Shown here one piece after another: positions 1 to 7,112 of a stretch of DNA of 64,000 bases; within the stretch, counting starts at the first letter, position 1, and each line of letters opens with the position of its first letter. The translations under genes and the position numbers were made by a program. The notes under the pieces are model-generated. The model was given only the letters and a program-made list of their open reading frames with translations, had not been told where the DNA came from and did not search any database. Source of the DNA: JAEYKI01 sp036679405 (GTDB lineage Bacteria > Bacillota > Clostridia > Christensenellales > Christensenellaceae); assembly GCA_036679405.1 (NCBI GenBank), contig JAVBVZ010000031.1, forward strand, positions 1-64,000, in the 5' to 3' direction.

Positions 1-2
1 TT

Positions 3-683
3 GCAGACGAAAAAGCGGTAGACCGCTTGGTGCAGAGCAATCCGTCTATCGCCCGCAGGATTTATGAGGCAATAAAGGCCGCTATCCAAAAAATGAAGGC
101 GTATTTCGGCAACGCTAAAAGTAAAGACTACTTGGAGCTAGAGCGCGGACGGAAGCTGTTTGAAAAGGCGCTGGGGAACAGGGAAATCACTGCAAACGAT
201 GCAGTTTCCTATTACATTAATCCAGATTATGATAATTCGGGATTTCCGTTATCCATTGCCGATTTAGATGCAAAAGACCAAAGTGATATTTTGCGCATTT
301 TTGGCGATTATGAGTTAAATAAAAACACAACCGATCGTATTAATACAGGCAAGGTACCGCAAAGCTTGGCGAAGGATATTGCTGAAATTGATGGAACGGA
401 TGTATCAAATTTTGACCATTACGTTTTCGCTGACGGGTTAAGACATGGGAGCGGACATAACGAATCAACTGGAAACATAGAATTAACTTCTGATGATATT
501 GCGCAGATTCCGAATATCTTAAATGGTTACGATGATATTGTTGTGACAAAAAAACGAGGTGGTGAAACCAGTATAAAACTAATCAAAGAAATTAATGGTA
601 AGCTCACATACGTTATGGTTTTAGGTAAAAAAAGGGGATGGTTGTTCACAAAGAATATGTGGAAAAAACATCCGTCCAAATAA
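3..683 (+). CDS. Phage polyvalent protein, C-terminal part, with nuclease-like tail domain (partial)
   Basis: The reading frame is open to the left edge, so this is the C-terminal ~226 residues of a longer protein; a TTG at 27 is not a believable start. The first ~60 residues are a basic helical segment (ARRIYEAIKAAIQKMKAYF) typical of the linker in large phage structural/polyvalent proteins. The last ~90 residues contain an H-G-S-G-H motif, then a predicted beta-rich part with IPNILNGYDDIVVTKK and an aromatic, lysine-rich end. That layout resembles the phage Barnase-EndoU-ColicinE5/RelE-like (PBECR) nuclease domains often fused to phage head or portal proteins. This assignment rests on remembered motif layout, not a search. 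The role could be host RNA attack or exclusion of competing phages. Confidence 0.55.
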   Translation, partial: ADEKAVDRLVQSNPSIARRIYEAIKAAIQKMKAYFGNAKSKDYLELERGRKLFEKALGNREITANDAVSYYINPDYDNSGFPLSIADLDAKDQSDILRIFGDYELNKNTTDRINTGKVPQSLAKDIAEIDGTDVSNFDHYVFADGLRHGSGHNESTGNIELTSDDIAQIPNILNGYDDIVVTKKRGGETSIKLIKEINGKLTYVMVLGKKRGWLFTKNMWKKHPSK

Positions 684-703
684 ATAACGGTTCTTCACGC
701 AGG

Positions 704-976
704 ATGGATGCCGAGGCCCCCACCTTAACGCCCGAGGCTGCCGCGTTCTTCGAACCGTCTACTTAAGATATAGCACAACCAAAAAATGTTGTCAAGCCTC
801 TGTCTGATGCAACTTATGCGAGAGGATTAAAGCAGAATGCGGCATACAATATTGGGCAAATCAGAGAAGTCGGTGAAAGATACGTTAACAAACAAAAAAT
901 ACCGTTTGCCAAAAATGAGGGTGCCCTGCAAACGCAGTTACCTGCAAACGATGTTTCTAATAACAACGTATCATGA
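704..976 (+). pseudogene. Decayed fragment of a polyvalent phage protein
   Basis: One frame reads MDAEAPTLTPEAAAFFEPST, stop (764-766), then DIAQPKNVVKPLSDATYARG and onward to a second stop at 974-976. The motif TPEAAAFF resembles the opening of the ADP-ribosyltransferase-like domain of polyvalent phage proteins (usually followed by a D-SKV segment), but here the frame is interrupted immediately after FF. The second part, ending NDVSNNNVS, looks like a low-complexity linker from a similar protein. No ribosome binding site serves it. I read it as residue of one or more deletions inside a large phage gene. Confidence 0.45.
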
Positions 977-1286
977 AGAGGAGTTTATGTTAAGCCTATC
1001 GGTAATATGCGAGGCAAAAAGAAAGCGGGCCGAATGCGGATCAAAATTTGATAAACAAAAGCAAGATCCTTTACCCGCGCCAGTATAATAAAAAAACCGC
1101 AGACTGGGCGCAAAGTCTAGGGCTGCAATTGCCTTACCGTTTGCGCGGCTACGGTTCTAATAATAGTATATCCGATATCACAAAAAAAGCAATACAGACA
1201 ATTCCCAGTACAGTATTAAAAATGAAGATGCTGAAAACGAGACGCGGATAGAGAATACAAATATTAGCCTGGACGCGCCGGAAGCT

Positions 1287-1796
1287 TTGAGCCTGATGGA
1301 CATACATAATCAAATCATAAGAAAAAAGAAAAGCGGGACAAATAGAATATATAAGGCAGACAACCGGGAAAAAGGATGGCAGCCAAGCAGGGCTGCCAAA
1401 AGATTCCTTGAAAAAGAAAATCCGCAGGATATAATAGGAATAGATAAGACGATTCCAAAAGATGGAATATATAACAGGGAATCCCCTTATGTTATGCTGG
1501 GTAAGTTTGACGGCGGCGGGGCAAGCGGCTATATAGAAAAAGCGGACGGCGACCACATGTATTTTAACCTGGGGAACAATTGGGATGTTATCAAGCAAAC
1601 ATACAGGTTGAGTGATGAAGATATGTTTTATTTGTTCAACATACCGTTTTTAGATGAGATCATACGGAATAAAAAAACGGTGCGTTTTTCGCATGATCCC
1701 AGGAATGACTTAAATGCTTTAGGAAAAGAATTTGAATATCTAATGAGGAGAGGCTATCAATATAATAGTAAAAAAATGTTTGCATACGCCAAATAA
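1287..1796 (+). CDS. Toxin-like C-terminal domain from a phage polyvalent protein
   Basis: The same frame is open from 1167, and its upstream part (NSQYSIKNEDAENET) is the low-complexity linker seen in large phage or toxin proteins, so the TTG at 1287 may not be a true start and this may be a truncated C-terminus. The ~130-residue tail has a compact domain: YVMLGKFDGG, a YF-LGNNWD segment, D-E-D-M-F-YLFN--FLDE-I, and KTVRFSHDPRND near the end. Tails of this style occur in polymorphic and phage-borne toxins. A separate acidic gene with its own strong ribosome binding site follows after 14 nt, as expected for an immunity partner. The toxic activity is inferred; no catalytic residues are assigned. 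Confidence 0.5.
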   Translation: MSLMDIHNQIIRKKKSGTNRIYKADNREKGWQPSRAAKRFLEKENPQDIIGIDKTIPKDGIYNRESPYVMLGKFDGGGASGYIEKADGDHMYFNLGNNWDVIKQTYRLSDEDMFYLFNIPFLDEIIRNKKTVRFSHDPRNDLNALGKEFEYLMRRGYQYNSKKMFAYAK

Positions 1797-1810
1797 AGGG
1801 GGAGATTGTA

Positions 1811-2158
1811 GTGGCACAAGAAATGAATATTGATGAATTGTATGAGTTGGTTCTGGAGTTTTTTGGATATAAAGTGAATCCGATTTCGCTTAATGATAAA
1901 AATCAGGAAATAGAGTGTATTCTTTATGATTCTTTGGCATTCAGGTGTGGGTTTGACGACCAGTATGGAAGTTTTGACGGTGTAATCTATGTTGGCCCAA
2001 AACAGACAGTTTCCGAGCCGCTGGCGCACAGCCTGTTTACAGACAGCAACGAAGAATCTATCCGCAAAAAACTGCAAATTGTGGACGACTACTGCCGCCT
2101 GCGTTTGCCGGACAAGTTTTTAGAGGCATATGACAGGGCGTATAAAAACAAAGAGTAG
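1811..2158 (+). CDS. Small acidic protein, probable immunity protein
   Basis: A 115-residue protein starting at GTG 1811 behind the strong ribosome binding site GGGGGAG. It is soluble (no signal or membrane segment) and acidic in its N-terminal half (MNIDELYELVLEFFGYK) and middle (FRCGFDDQYGSFDGVIYVG). It lies 14 nt after a toxin-like C-terminal domain, the standard toxin-then-immunity order. I do not recognise a named family. If the upstream frame is a relic, this gene may survive because it protects against related toxins. Function is inferred from position and composition only. Confidence 0.5.
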   Translation: MAQEMNIDELYELVLEFFGYKVNPISLNDKNQEIECILYDSLAFRCGFDDQYGSFDGVIYVGPKQTVSEPLAHSLFTDSNEESIRKKLQIVDDYCRLRLPDKFLEAYDRAYKNKE

Positions 2159-2288
2159 AGCAAAAAAACGGGAAACGGTATGCCGGGTAAAAATTAAGGC
2201 CGATGCCATGCATAGTAAGCAGGCAAGCCGTGGAGGATTGTGGGTTGGCAACCTGGGGTGGTATCATATAGCAAAGGAGGGACAGGCA

Positions 2289-2648
2289 ATGAAAAAACTT
2301 TCCGTTATTTTGGCAATGTTATTTATTTTGTCTTTCCCTTTTGCCGCCAATGCGCAGATCACCAAAGATCGGTATTATACCCTTGAAGGAAACGGGCTTG
2401 AATTTTATGATTACAATATACAGCGGTATGTGGTTGCGGGAGAAGAGACGGAGGAACCGACGCCGACGATAGAGCTAACGGCAACACCAACAATAGTAGT
2501 GGCGGAGCCGGTGGCAACAACGCAGGCGCCTGCGGCGGAAAACACCCCCGGCAGCCCCAACTGGTCCGGCTGGCTTGTCATTGCGGTAGCGGTCATTGTT
2601 GGCATGAGGGTCTTGCAGGTCATAGTATCCAAAAGAAAGAAAAAATAA
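2289..2648 (+). CDS. Small exported, membrane-anchored protein of unknown function
   Basis: The start is ATG 2289, 9 nt after AAAGGAGGG; longer upstream extensions lack a signal. The 119-residue product has a classic signal peptide (MKKLSVILAMLFILSFPFAANA), a short tyrosine-rich segment, a Thr/Pro/Val/Ala-rich linker (about residues 55-85), then one C-terminal hydrophobic helix (WLVIAVAVIVGMRVLQVIV) followed by SKRKKK, which should stay cytoplasmic. That is a type I membrane protein with a small exported domain. It sits between the toxin/immunity genes and the lysis cassette, where phages often carry accessory genes. Two hairpin terminators follow. Confidence 0.7.
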   Translation: MKKLSVILAMLFILSFPFAANAQITKDRYYTLEGNGLEFYDYNIQRYVVAGEETEEPTPTIELTATPTIVVAEPVATTQAPAAENTPGSPNWSGWLVIAVAVIVGMRVLQVIVSKRKKK

Positions 2649-2674
2649 AAAGCGCCCGGGAGGGCGCGCTTTTT
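2647..2674 (+). terminator. Hairpin terminator after the small exported protein
   Basis: GCGCCC, a GGGA loop, then GGGCGC followed by CTTTTT, only a few bases after the stop codon at 2648. Confidence 0.65.
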
Positions 2675-2721
2675 GTATAGGGCGCGGATTGCGGGCGCCT
2701 TTAAAAAATGAACAGTTGTTA

Positions 2722-2748
2722 AAAAAAAGAGCCTTTTGGCTCTTTTTT
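2722..2748 (+). terminator. Hairpin terminator before the lysis cassette
   Basis: AAAAAAGAGCC, TTTT loop, GGCTCTTTTTT. The symmetric A and T tracts would let it act in both directions and isolate the endolysin gene that starts at 2797. Confidence 0.75.
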
Positions 2749-2796
2749 GGTTGCGTTCAAAATTGAAAACGCAGGTAAAAAGAGAAAGGGGAAACC

Positions 2797-3531
2797 ATGG
2801 GGAAATCAGATGAATTTATAAGTTACTTAAAAGAACAGGAAGAAAACCATTCCATATATGTGTGGGGCGGGCAGGGAGAAAAGGATATTACAACGGCATG
2901 GATCCGCAAAATGGAAACCAGCACCCAAAACGCAAACCGGGCCATTGCGTTTTGGGAAAAGCAGAAAGCCGCGGGTTACGGGGGCAGGCTGCGGGCGTTT
3001 GACTGTTCCGGCCTGGGGGTTTACTGGCTGCTTGCAAACGGCCTGATAGACGGGGACAAAACCGCCGACGGCCTGCGGCGGCTGTGCGAAAAGGTAAGCG
3101 TACCTAAGGCGGGTGATTTTGTTTTCCGCGTGAAGAACGGCTCGGCATACCACATCGGCTATGTGGTGGACAGTGCGCTGGATGTGATAGAGGCAAAGGG
3201 CCGGGACGAGGGCGTCTGCCGGACCCGTGACCTTGCGCAAAACACCGGGTATTGGACGGAATGCCGCCGCCCGCCGTTTTGGCAGGAGGAGGAAAAGCCC
3301 ACCTTTCACATAAGCAAAATTTTAAAAAAGGGAATGGAAGACCATGAGGTGATGCACATAACCCGCAACTTAACGGCGCTTGGGTTTATAGACCGGGACT
3401 GCACCAGTGTATTTGACAATGAAGTTGAAGCTGCGGTCCGGGCCTTCCAGCAAAAATACGGGTTGTTGGCGGACGGCGTGGTGGGCAAAAAAACCACCGA
3501 GGCCCTGGGCGGCGTCTGGGATGGAAAATAA
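2797..3531 (+). CDS. Phage endolysin: cysteine amidase/peptidase plus peptidoglycan-binding domain
   Basis: The 244-residue protein cuts host cell-wall peptidoglycan at the end of phage growth. The N-terminal catalytic part (about residues 15-165) has the NlpC/P60-type nucleophile motif AFDCSGLG (Cys70) and a downstream histidine in AYHIGYVVD (His119). Residues about 175-240 form a PG_binding_1 domain (TALGFID, AVRAFQQKYGLLADGVVG, KKTTEAL). No signal peptide is present, which fits release through the holin encoded just downstream. Start ATG 2797 follows AGAAAGGGGAAACC. Together with 3549 and 3871 it forms a compact lysis operon. Confidence 0.88.
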   Translation: MGKSDEFISYLKEQEENHSIYVWGGQGEKDITTAWIRKMETSTQNANRAIAFWEKQKAAGYGGRLRAFDCSGLGVYWLLANGLIDGDKTADGLRRLCEKVSVPKAGDFVFRVKNGSAYHIGYVVDSALDVIEAKGRDEGVCRTRDLAQNTGYWTECRRPPFWQEEEKPTFHISKILKKGMEDHEVMHITRNLTALGFIDRDCTSVFDNEVEAAVRAFQQKYGLLADGVVGKKTTEALGGVWDGK

Positions 3532-3548
3532 GAAAGGGGGAATGCGGC

Positions 3549-3866
3549 GTGCCGGTGGCAGAGATAGTCATGGTGGTTGCTTCGGGCGCAATGAGCTTTG
3601 CGGTGGCGGTCCTTATACGCACCATCAACAAGCGGGATAAAAGGCTGGACGAACGCCAGCAGCAGCTGATTAATTGCCGTACGGTTGAAATGCGCTACAC
3701 CCGCAGCATCGGCAGCCTGGCACATACGGCGGCCAAGGCCATGCGGCGGGCGGAGCTGTGCAACGGAGAAGTTTCCGAAGCGATCAGATATTACAAAGAA
3801 AGGGAACACGCGCTGGAAGAGTATTACCAAAAACAGAACATTGTCAACAATGTGAAAGGAGGATAA
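3549..3866 (+). CDS. Small phage membrane protein with coiled coil, in the lysis cassette
   Basis: A 105-residue protein from GTG 3549, preceded by AAAGGGGGAA. The N-terminus is one membrane helix (IVMVVASGAMSFAVAVLI), followed by a highly charged helical region (KRDKRLDERQQQ, YYKEREHALEEYYQK) likely to form a coiled coil. It lies between endolysin and holin, 17 nt after the first and 4 nt before the second. Proteins of this build in lysis cassettes may be second holins, spanin-like or holin-regulating proteins; I cannot choose between these. Confidence 0.7.
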   Translation: MPVAEIVMVVASGAMSFAVAVLIRTINKRDKRLDERQQQLINCRTVEMRYTRSIGSLAHTAAKAMRRAELCNGEVSEAIRYYKEREHALEEYYQKQNIVNNVKGG

Positions 3867-3870
3867 TAGA

Positions 3871-4056
3871 ATGGATCAGAAGAAATATAAAAGCTGGGCG
3901 CTGTGGCTGGCGGTTGCGGCGCTGGTGGTTTTTGTATGGAAGGAAGCAACAGGCCTTGATATAAGCCCCACGGTAAACAACCTGATGAACGTGCTGCTGC
4001 CCGTTCTGGTGGGCTTTGGCATTGTGAACAACCCCAACAGCAAAACAACGGTATGA
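3871..4056 (+). CDS. Phage holin, phi-LC3 type
   Basis: A 61-residue membrane protein that would form the membrane lesions releasing the endolysin. Two hydrophobic helices (SWALWLAVAALVVFVW and NNLMNVLLPVLVGFGIV) are linked by EATGLDIS. The end, VGFGIVNNPNSKTTV, matches the hallmark G-I-V-N-(D/N)-P-T/N-(T/S)-K of the LC3-type holin family, which has about this length. The ribosome binding site GAAAGGAGG overlaps the end of the preceding gene, so the lysis genes are probably co-translated. Confidence 0.85.
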   Translation: MDQKKYKSWALWLAVAALVVFVWKEATGLDISPTVNNLMNVLLPVLVGFGIVNNPNSKTTV

Positions 4057-4166
4057 GAAGACCATTTATATTCAAGGAAAAAATCTGGGGATTCCTAGAT
4101 TTTTTCCTAAATGGCTTTATAAAAAAGAAAAATTGTTATTTTAAAACAAAAGGAGAGGTGAAGAAA

Positions 4167-4391
4167 ATGGATTGTCGGACAGTTCGTATTGATGAATCCA
4201 CAACATCATATGGTGAGGATGAAACCATATATGCTGAAAAAAACAATTCTAGGAGAAAAAGTGGATTTGTTTTAATGGGAGATGTAATAGCCATTCAAAT
4301 AGATGAAAATAAATTTATTGTACCAAAGGTAACTGCCAATGGAAAGTTTATTAGTGTAGTGAAAGAAGCAAAGAAAGAGAAGTATACATAA
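4167..4391 (+). CDS. Small hypothetical protein in prophage cargo
   Basis: I choose ATG 4167 because AAAGGAGAGGTG lies just upstream; the frame extends to 4053 but that part has no ribosome binding site. The 74-residue product is soluble and lysine/aspartate-rich (SGFVLMGDVIAIQIDENKFIVPKV), with predicted beta-strands. I do not recognise a family. It starts the AT-rich cargo block. Confidence 0.5.
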   Translation: MDCRTVRIDESTTSYGEDETIYAEKNNSRRKSGFVLMGDVIAIQIDENKFIVPKVTANGKFISVVKEAKKEKYT

Positions 4392-4436
4392 GAATTTTTT
4401 TATGCTAACATTATTTCTGTAATGGGGGAGGGGCGG

Positions 4437-5279
4437 ATGCTTATGTGTTTGAGTTTGGCAGTAGGGCGAATCGTTTTAGAAACAGGAAACGCAAGTGTTG
4501 GGTTGTTTGGATTTTCGCTAGATGCCTGGGAAGGAATAATAATTGCAATAGTATCAGTTTTTATAGGCGGCATTATAACTTATTTTAGTCAAATTGGGCT
4601 TCGAGCAAGAGAAGAGAAAATTAGAGTTGTTGGGCTTCTTACAGAAAAAAGGATTAGAGCATATGAAGAGATTATTGGGGCACTTGATATTTGGGGTGGA
4701 GTCACATATAACACAGATCGCACTCGGATAAAACAAGTTGAAGAACTTACAAGCGCAACCTTTTCTAGTAATATGTTAATTTATCCAATAATTCTTACTG
4801 ATAGAAAGAGCCTTTATGAGTTTAATGCTTTATGGCAAACAACAATACAGAACACACATTTATATGTTGATAAGGATGTTACAAAAAAATGCAGATTAGT
4901 TTCATGGTATCTCAGTATACTCATGGAAACTTTTGATATTCAATTTCTAGATATAGGGGAAAGAAAGAATAAATTAGATAAGGCAATAAGAACGACAATG
5001 AAGGAATTGGGTTGTATTTTATTTGATGATTATTATTTGTTAGCGAATCCAATCTACCAAGGAGTTACTGAATATTTGCAGTCCCCTAAGCTTATCATTG
5101 AAAAAGAATCGCTTCGTAATATTCAAGGGGATCAAATATCTGAATTTATTGAGAAAGCTCCAAAAATGAATCTTTTTAAATATAGGTTAGTTATACGTCG
5201 CAGAATCCTAGAATTGTTAGGCTATAGTCTTGAAGAAGCGAATGAATTGTTAAAAAATGATCCATTTCCTGAAGCGTAA
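4437..5279 (+). CDS. Membrane-anchored protein of unknown function in prophage cargo
   Basis: The start is ATG 4437 (or 4443), just behind GGGGGAGGGG. The ~280-residue protein has a short hydrophobic N-terminus and one clear membrane helix (GIIIAIVSVFIGGIITYFS, about residues 34-52), then a long soluble, helix-rich cytoplasmic domain beginning with LRAREEKIRVVGLLTEKRI. The last ~60 residues are lysine/leucine-rich and end SLEEANELLKNDPF. This layout is common in phage-exclusion or conversion proteins, but no motif shows a function. AT-rich codon use matches neighbouring cargo and differs from the host genes after 6737. Confidence 0.55.
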   Translation: MLMCLSLAVGRIVLETGNASVGLFGFSLDAWEGIIIAIVSVFIGGIITYFSQIGLRAREEKIRVVGLLTEKRIRAYEEIIGALDIWGGVTYNTDRTRIKQVEELTSATFSSNMLIYPIILTDRKSLYEFNALWQTTIQNTHLYVDKDVTKKCRLVSWYLSILMETFDIQFLDIGERKNKLDKAIRTTMKELGCILFDDYYLLANPIYQGVTEYLQSPKLIIEKESLRNIQGDQISEFIEKAPKMNLFKYRLVIRRRILELLGYSLEEANELLKNDPFPEA

Positions 5280-5488
5280 TCTAAATCATTCTTTTAAGAC
5301 GGTCGGAAATAAGTGGTAGAGAAATTTGTAGGCACAATTGGGGATGGGGTTTGTGACTCGTGTTGGTGTGGTGGAGCATTAAGCAGCAGGAAAACAGTAT
5401 AAGACAGGCAGAAGAGCTCTAGATGGAGCTGTATTTTGTAAAATTATTACAATTTATGAATGAATATCCTACTTTTAAGGCGCTTTTA
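5280..5488. other. Intergenic stretch without a gene
   Basis: No open frame with a ribosome binding site and no clear hairpin terminator was found here. The promoter and operator of the toxin-antitoxin pair begin at its right end. Confidence 0.5.
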
Positions 5489-5522
5489 TTGACAACTAAT
5501 ATGTATTTATAGTACTATAAAT
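5489..5522 (+). promoter_or_regulatory. Promoter with palindromic operator for the Panacea toxin-antitoxin pair
   Basis: A perfect -35 box TTGACA lies at 5489-5494 and a -10 box TACTAT at 5513-5518, 18 bp apart. The 18-bp perfect palindrome ATTTATAGTACTATAAAT (5505-5522) covers the -10 box. A repressor bound there would block polymerase, the usual arrangement for toxin-antitoxin self-control. The antitoxin start is 52 nt downstream of the palindrome. Confidence 0.75.
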
Positions 5523-5573
5523 CCGACCAAGAGCATCAACATTATATAATTATTGATAATAGGAGGCAAAAAT

Positions 5574-6011
5574 ATGTGTTCGGTTTTTGATGTTGCAAAA
5601 TATGTACTTGAAACATTGAATCAAGACATTACAACGATGAAACTTCAGAAGCTTGTATATTATTGTCAGGCTTGGTCATTAGTATGGGACGAAAAGCCAT
5701 TGTTTGATGAAGATTTTGAAGCTTGGGCCAATGGTCCGGTTTGCCCAGAATTATTTGGTGTACACAAGGGGAAATTTACAATAGGGGTACTAGAGTTTGC
5801 TTGGGGAGACAGTAGTTATTTGAAAGAAGAGCAGAGAGAAACAATAAACTCAGTTATTGACTATTATGGCAATAAAACACCACATTGGCTAAGTACTCAG
5901 ACTCATAATGAGGCTCCATGGAAAAATGCTCGCGATGGTTATTCTTCTGGAGAATTATGCAAAAATATAATCACAAAAGAAAGCATGATGGAGTATTATG
6001 GATCGTTCTAA
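5574..6011 (+). CDS. Panacea (DUF4065/SocA-like) antitoxin
   Basis: A 145-residue cytoplasmic protein. The start is ATG 5574, 7 nt after AGGAGG; an in-frame upstream ATG at 5553 has no such site. It carries the Panacea hallmarks: DVAKYVLE, then MKLQKLVYYCQAWSLVW (about residues 23-39), and LFDEDFEAWANGPVCPELF (about 44-62). Panacea proteins neutralise many unrelated toxins by direct binding, and SocA acts as an adaptor for ClpXP degradation. The following gene overlaps by 14 nt and is the expected toxin. The palindrome over the promoter suggests that this protein, alone or with its toxin, represses its own operon, although Panacea has no obvious DNA-binding motif here. Confidence 0.88.
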   Translation: MCSVFDVAKYVLETLNQDITTMKLQKLVYYCQAWSLVWDEKPLFDEDFEAWANGPVCPELFGVHKGKFTIGVLEFAWGDSSYLKEEQRETINSVIDYYGNKTPHWLSTQTHNEAPWKNARDGYSSGELCKNIITKESMMEYYGSF

Positions 6012-6477
6012 AAATATTCCTAGACAGTATAAATCAACTCGAAAAAGATCAAACAAAACACCGAAGAGTACAGATGAAGAGATGAAATTTAGGAACCAAC
6101 GTCCAAGTTGGTCTTTTTGGAGGGTGCTTAAAGAAGATAATTGGGTAGTCAGTCAAGAGAGTTTGCTTCATTTTGATGAATATGGGGAACATCACCCGAA
6201 CTGTATCATAAAAAAATTGGCAGAATTTGAAACTATGACTTGGAATGAAATTTTTCAACAGACACATGATTTTAAGAACAAATCCTCTAATCATTATATA
6301 GAAAATATTCATAGATTAGATAAAAGAGCACAAGATAGATTAAACAAATTAAATCTTGACTCAATTTTTTCTTTAAGATTAAGCAATACTCGCCGTATTT
6401 ATGGAGTACTGATGAGCGCAACGCTAGAAATACTGTGGTATGATGAAGCACATGAAATATATCCCACTGACGATTAA
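5998..6477 (+). CDS. Putative toxin partner of the Panacea antitoxin
   Basis: A 159-residue soluble, basic protein whose start (ATG 5998) lies inside the last codons of the antitoxin gene; the 14-nt overlap implies translational coupling. The basic N-terminus (RSKNIPRQYKSTRKRSNKT) is followed by a domain with WSFWRVLKEDNWV, a leucine-rich middle with TWNEIFQQ and a histidine segment, and a C-terminal FSLRLSNTRRIYGVLMSATLEILWYDEAHEIYP. This last part resembles small partners often found beside DUF4065 genes, with conserved S-L-R-L--T-R-I-Y-G and L-W-Y-D--H. Its biochemical activity is unknown to me; RNA or translation attack is possible given the charge. Confidence 0.65.
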   Translation: MDRSKNIPRQYKSTRKRSNKTPKSTDEEMKFRNQRPSWSFWRVLKEDNWVVSQESLLHFDEYGEHHPNCIIKKLAEFETMTWNEIFQQTHDFKNKSSNHYIENIHRLDKRAQDRLNKLNLDSIFSLRLSNTRRIYGVLMSATLEILWYDEAHEIYPTDD

Positions 6478-6611
6478 TTTATAATAAAAATCTAAATCCG
6501 GATTTTTTCTATTTATCTCGAACCTATTATAATGCAACAAATATGAAAACATATTGCAAAAACAACGGCGGGCGCCTCTTCTTTTTGGGCGCCCGAATCT
6601 TAAAAACAATC

Positions 6612-6640
6612 TTTACTTAAAAACACGCGTGCGGTATAAT
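6612..6640 (+). promoter_or_regulatory. Promoter of the glnK-amtB-glnK operon
   Basis: The -35 box TTTACT (6612-6617) and a perfect -10 box TATAAT (6635-6640) are 17 bp apart. The transcript would have an ~90-nt leader before the first glnK start. Confidence 0.7.
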
Positions 6641-6736
6641 AAGCATGCTTTTAAAAATTCCCGGTATCAGGAAATTTGCAGGATACAAATTTATATTTAC
6701 CAATGAAAAGGCATACAACGGCGTAGGAGGAAACCC

Positions 6737-7078
6737 ATGAAGAAGATTGAAGCAATCATCCGTCCTTCCAAACTGGAAGAACTGAAGGAAGCGTTGCTTG
6801 ATATTAACGTGGACGGCGTGACCATCATGCAGGTCATGGGTTTTGGAAAACAGCGCGGCCGCACAGAATACTACCGCGGGAGTGAGCTTGTTTTGGATGT
6901 GCTGCCCAAGGTGAAGGTGGAACTGGTGGTGCTGGACGAAGACTTTGAAAAAACGCTTGATACCGTTGTACGCTTTGCGCGCACGGGCGAAGTGGGAGAC
7001 GGAAAAATATTTGTTTCCACCCTGGACGACGTGATCCGCATCCGCACCGGAGAAAGCGGAAACGCGGCCCTTAAATAA
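6737..7078 (+). CDS. glnK: Nitrogen regulatory protein PII (GlnK/GlnB), first copy
   Basis: PII proteins are small trimeric sensors of 2-oxoglutarate, ATP/ADP and, where modified, glutamine status; next to amtB they normally dock on the channel and close it when ammonium is plentiful. The 113-residue length is right for the family. It shows MKKIEAIIRPSKLEELKEAL at the N-terminus, the T-loop GFGKQRGRTEYYRGSE with the tyrosine pair at residues 45-46, and the C-terminal signature RTGEVGDGKIFVS. AGGAGG lies 6 nt before the start. The tyrosine could be uridylylated, but no uridylyltransferase gene is in the window. Confidence 0.95.
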   Translation: MKKIEAIIRPSKLEELKEALLDINVDGVTIMQVMGFGKQRGRTEYYRGSELVLDVLPKVKVELVVLDEDFEKTLDTVVRFARTGEVGDGKIFVSTLDDVIRIRTGESGNAALK

Positions 7079-7112
7079 GGAGGACAAAAGAAACTAAAAA
7101 AATACTGTTGAT

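Larger units (their letters stand above)
1..6480. mobile_element. Prophage end or prophage remnant with cargo genes
   Basis: The stretch holds phage-type genes in the usual late order: the tail end of a polyvalent structural protein, then endolysin, a small membrane coiled-coil protein and holin, then cargo. Between 700 and 1170 only broken reading frames remain, so part of it is decaying. From about 4060 to 6480 base composition becomes clearly AT-rich compared with the GC-rich genes that follow from 6737, as expected for acquired cargo. I see no integrase and no attachment-site repeat, because the element begins outside the window. The right boundary is placed by content only, just after the toxin-antitoxin pair and before the glnK promoter. 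Confidence 0.75.

Noticed and set aside
4053..4166. Upstream extension of the small cargo gene at 4167
   Set aside because: The frame is open but phenylalanine/lysine-rich, overlaps the holin stop region and has no ribosome binding site, while ATG 4167 has a strong one.
6570..6594. GGGCGCC/GGCGCCC hairpin before the glnK promoter
   Set aside because: Not followed by a T run in either direction; without other support it cannot be called a terminator, and it could be chance in a GC-rich spot.
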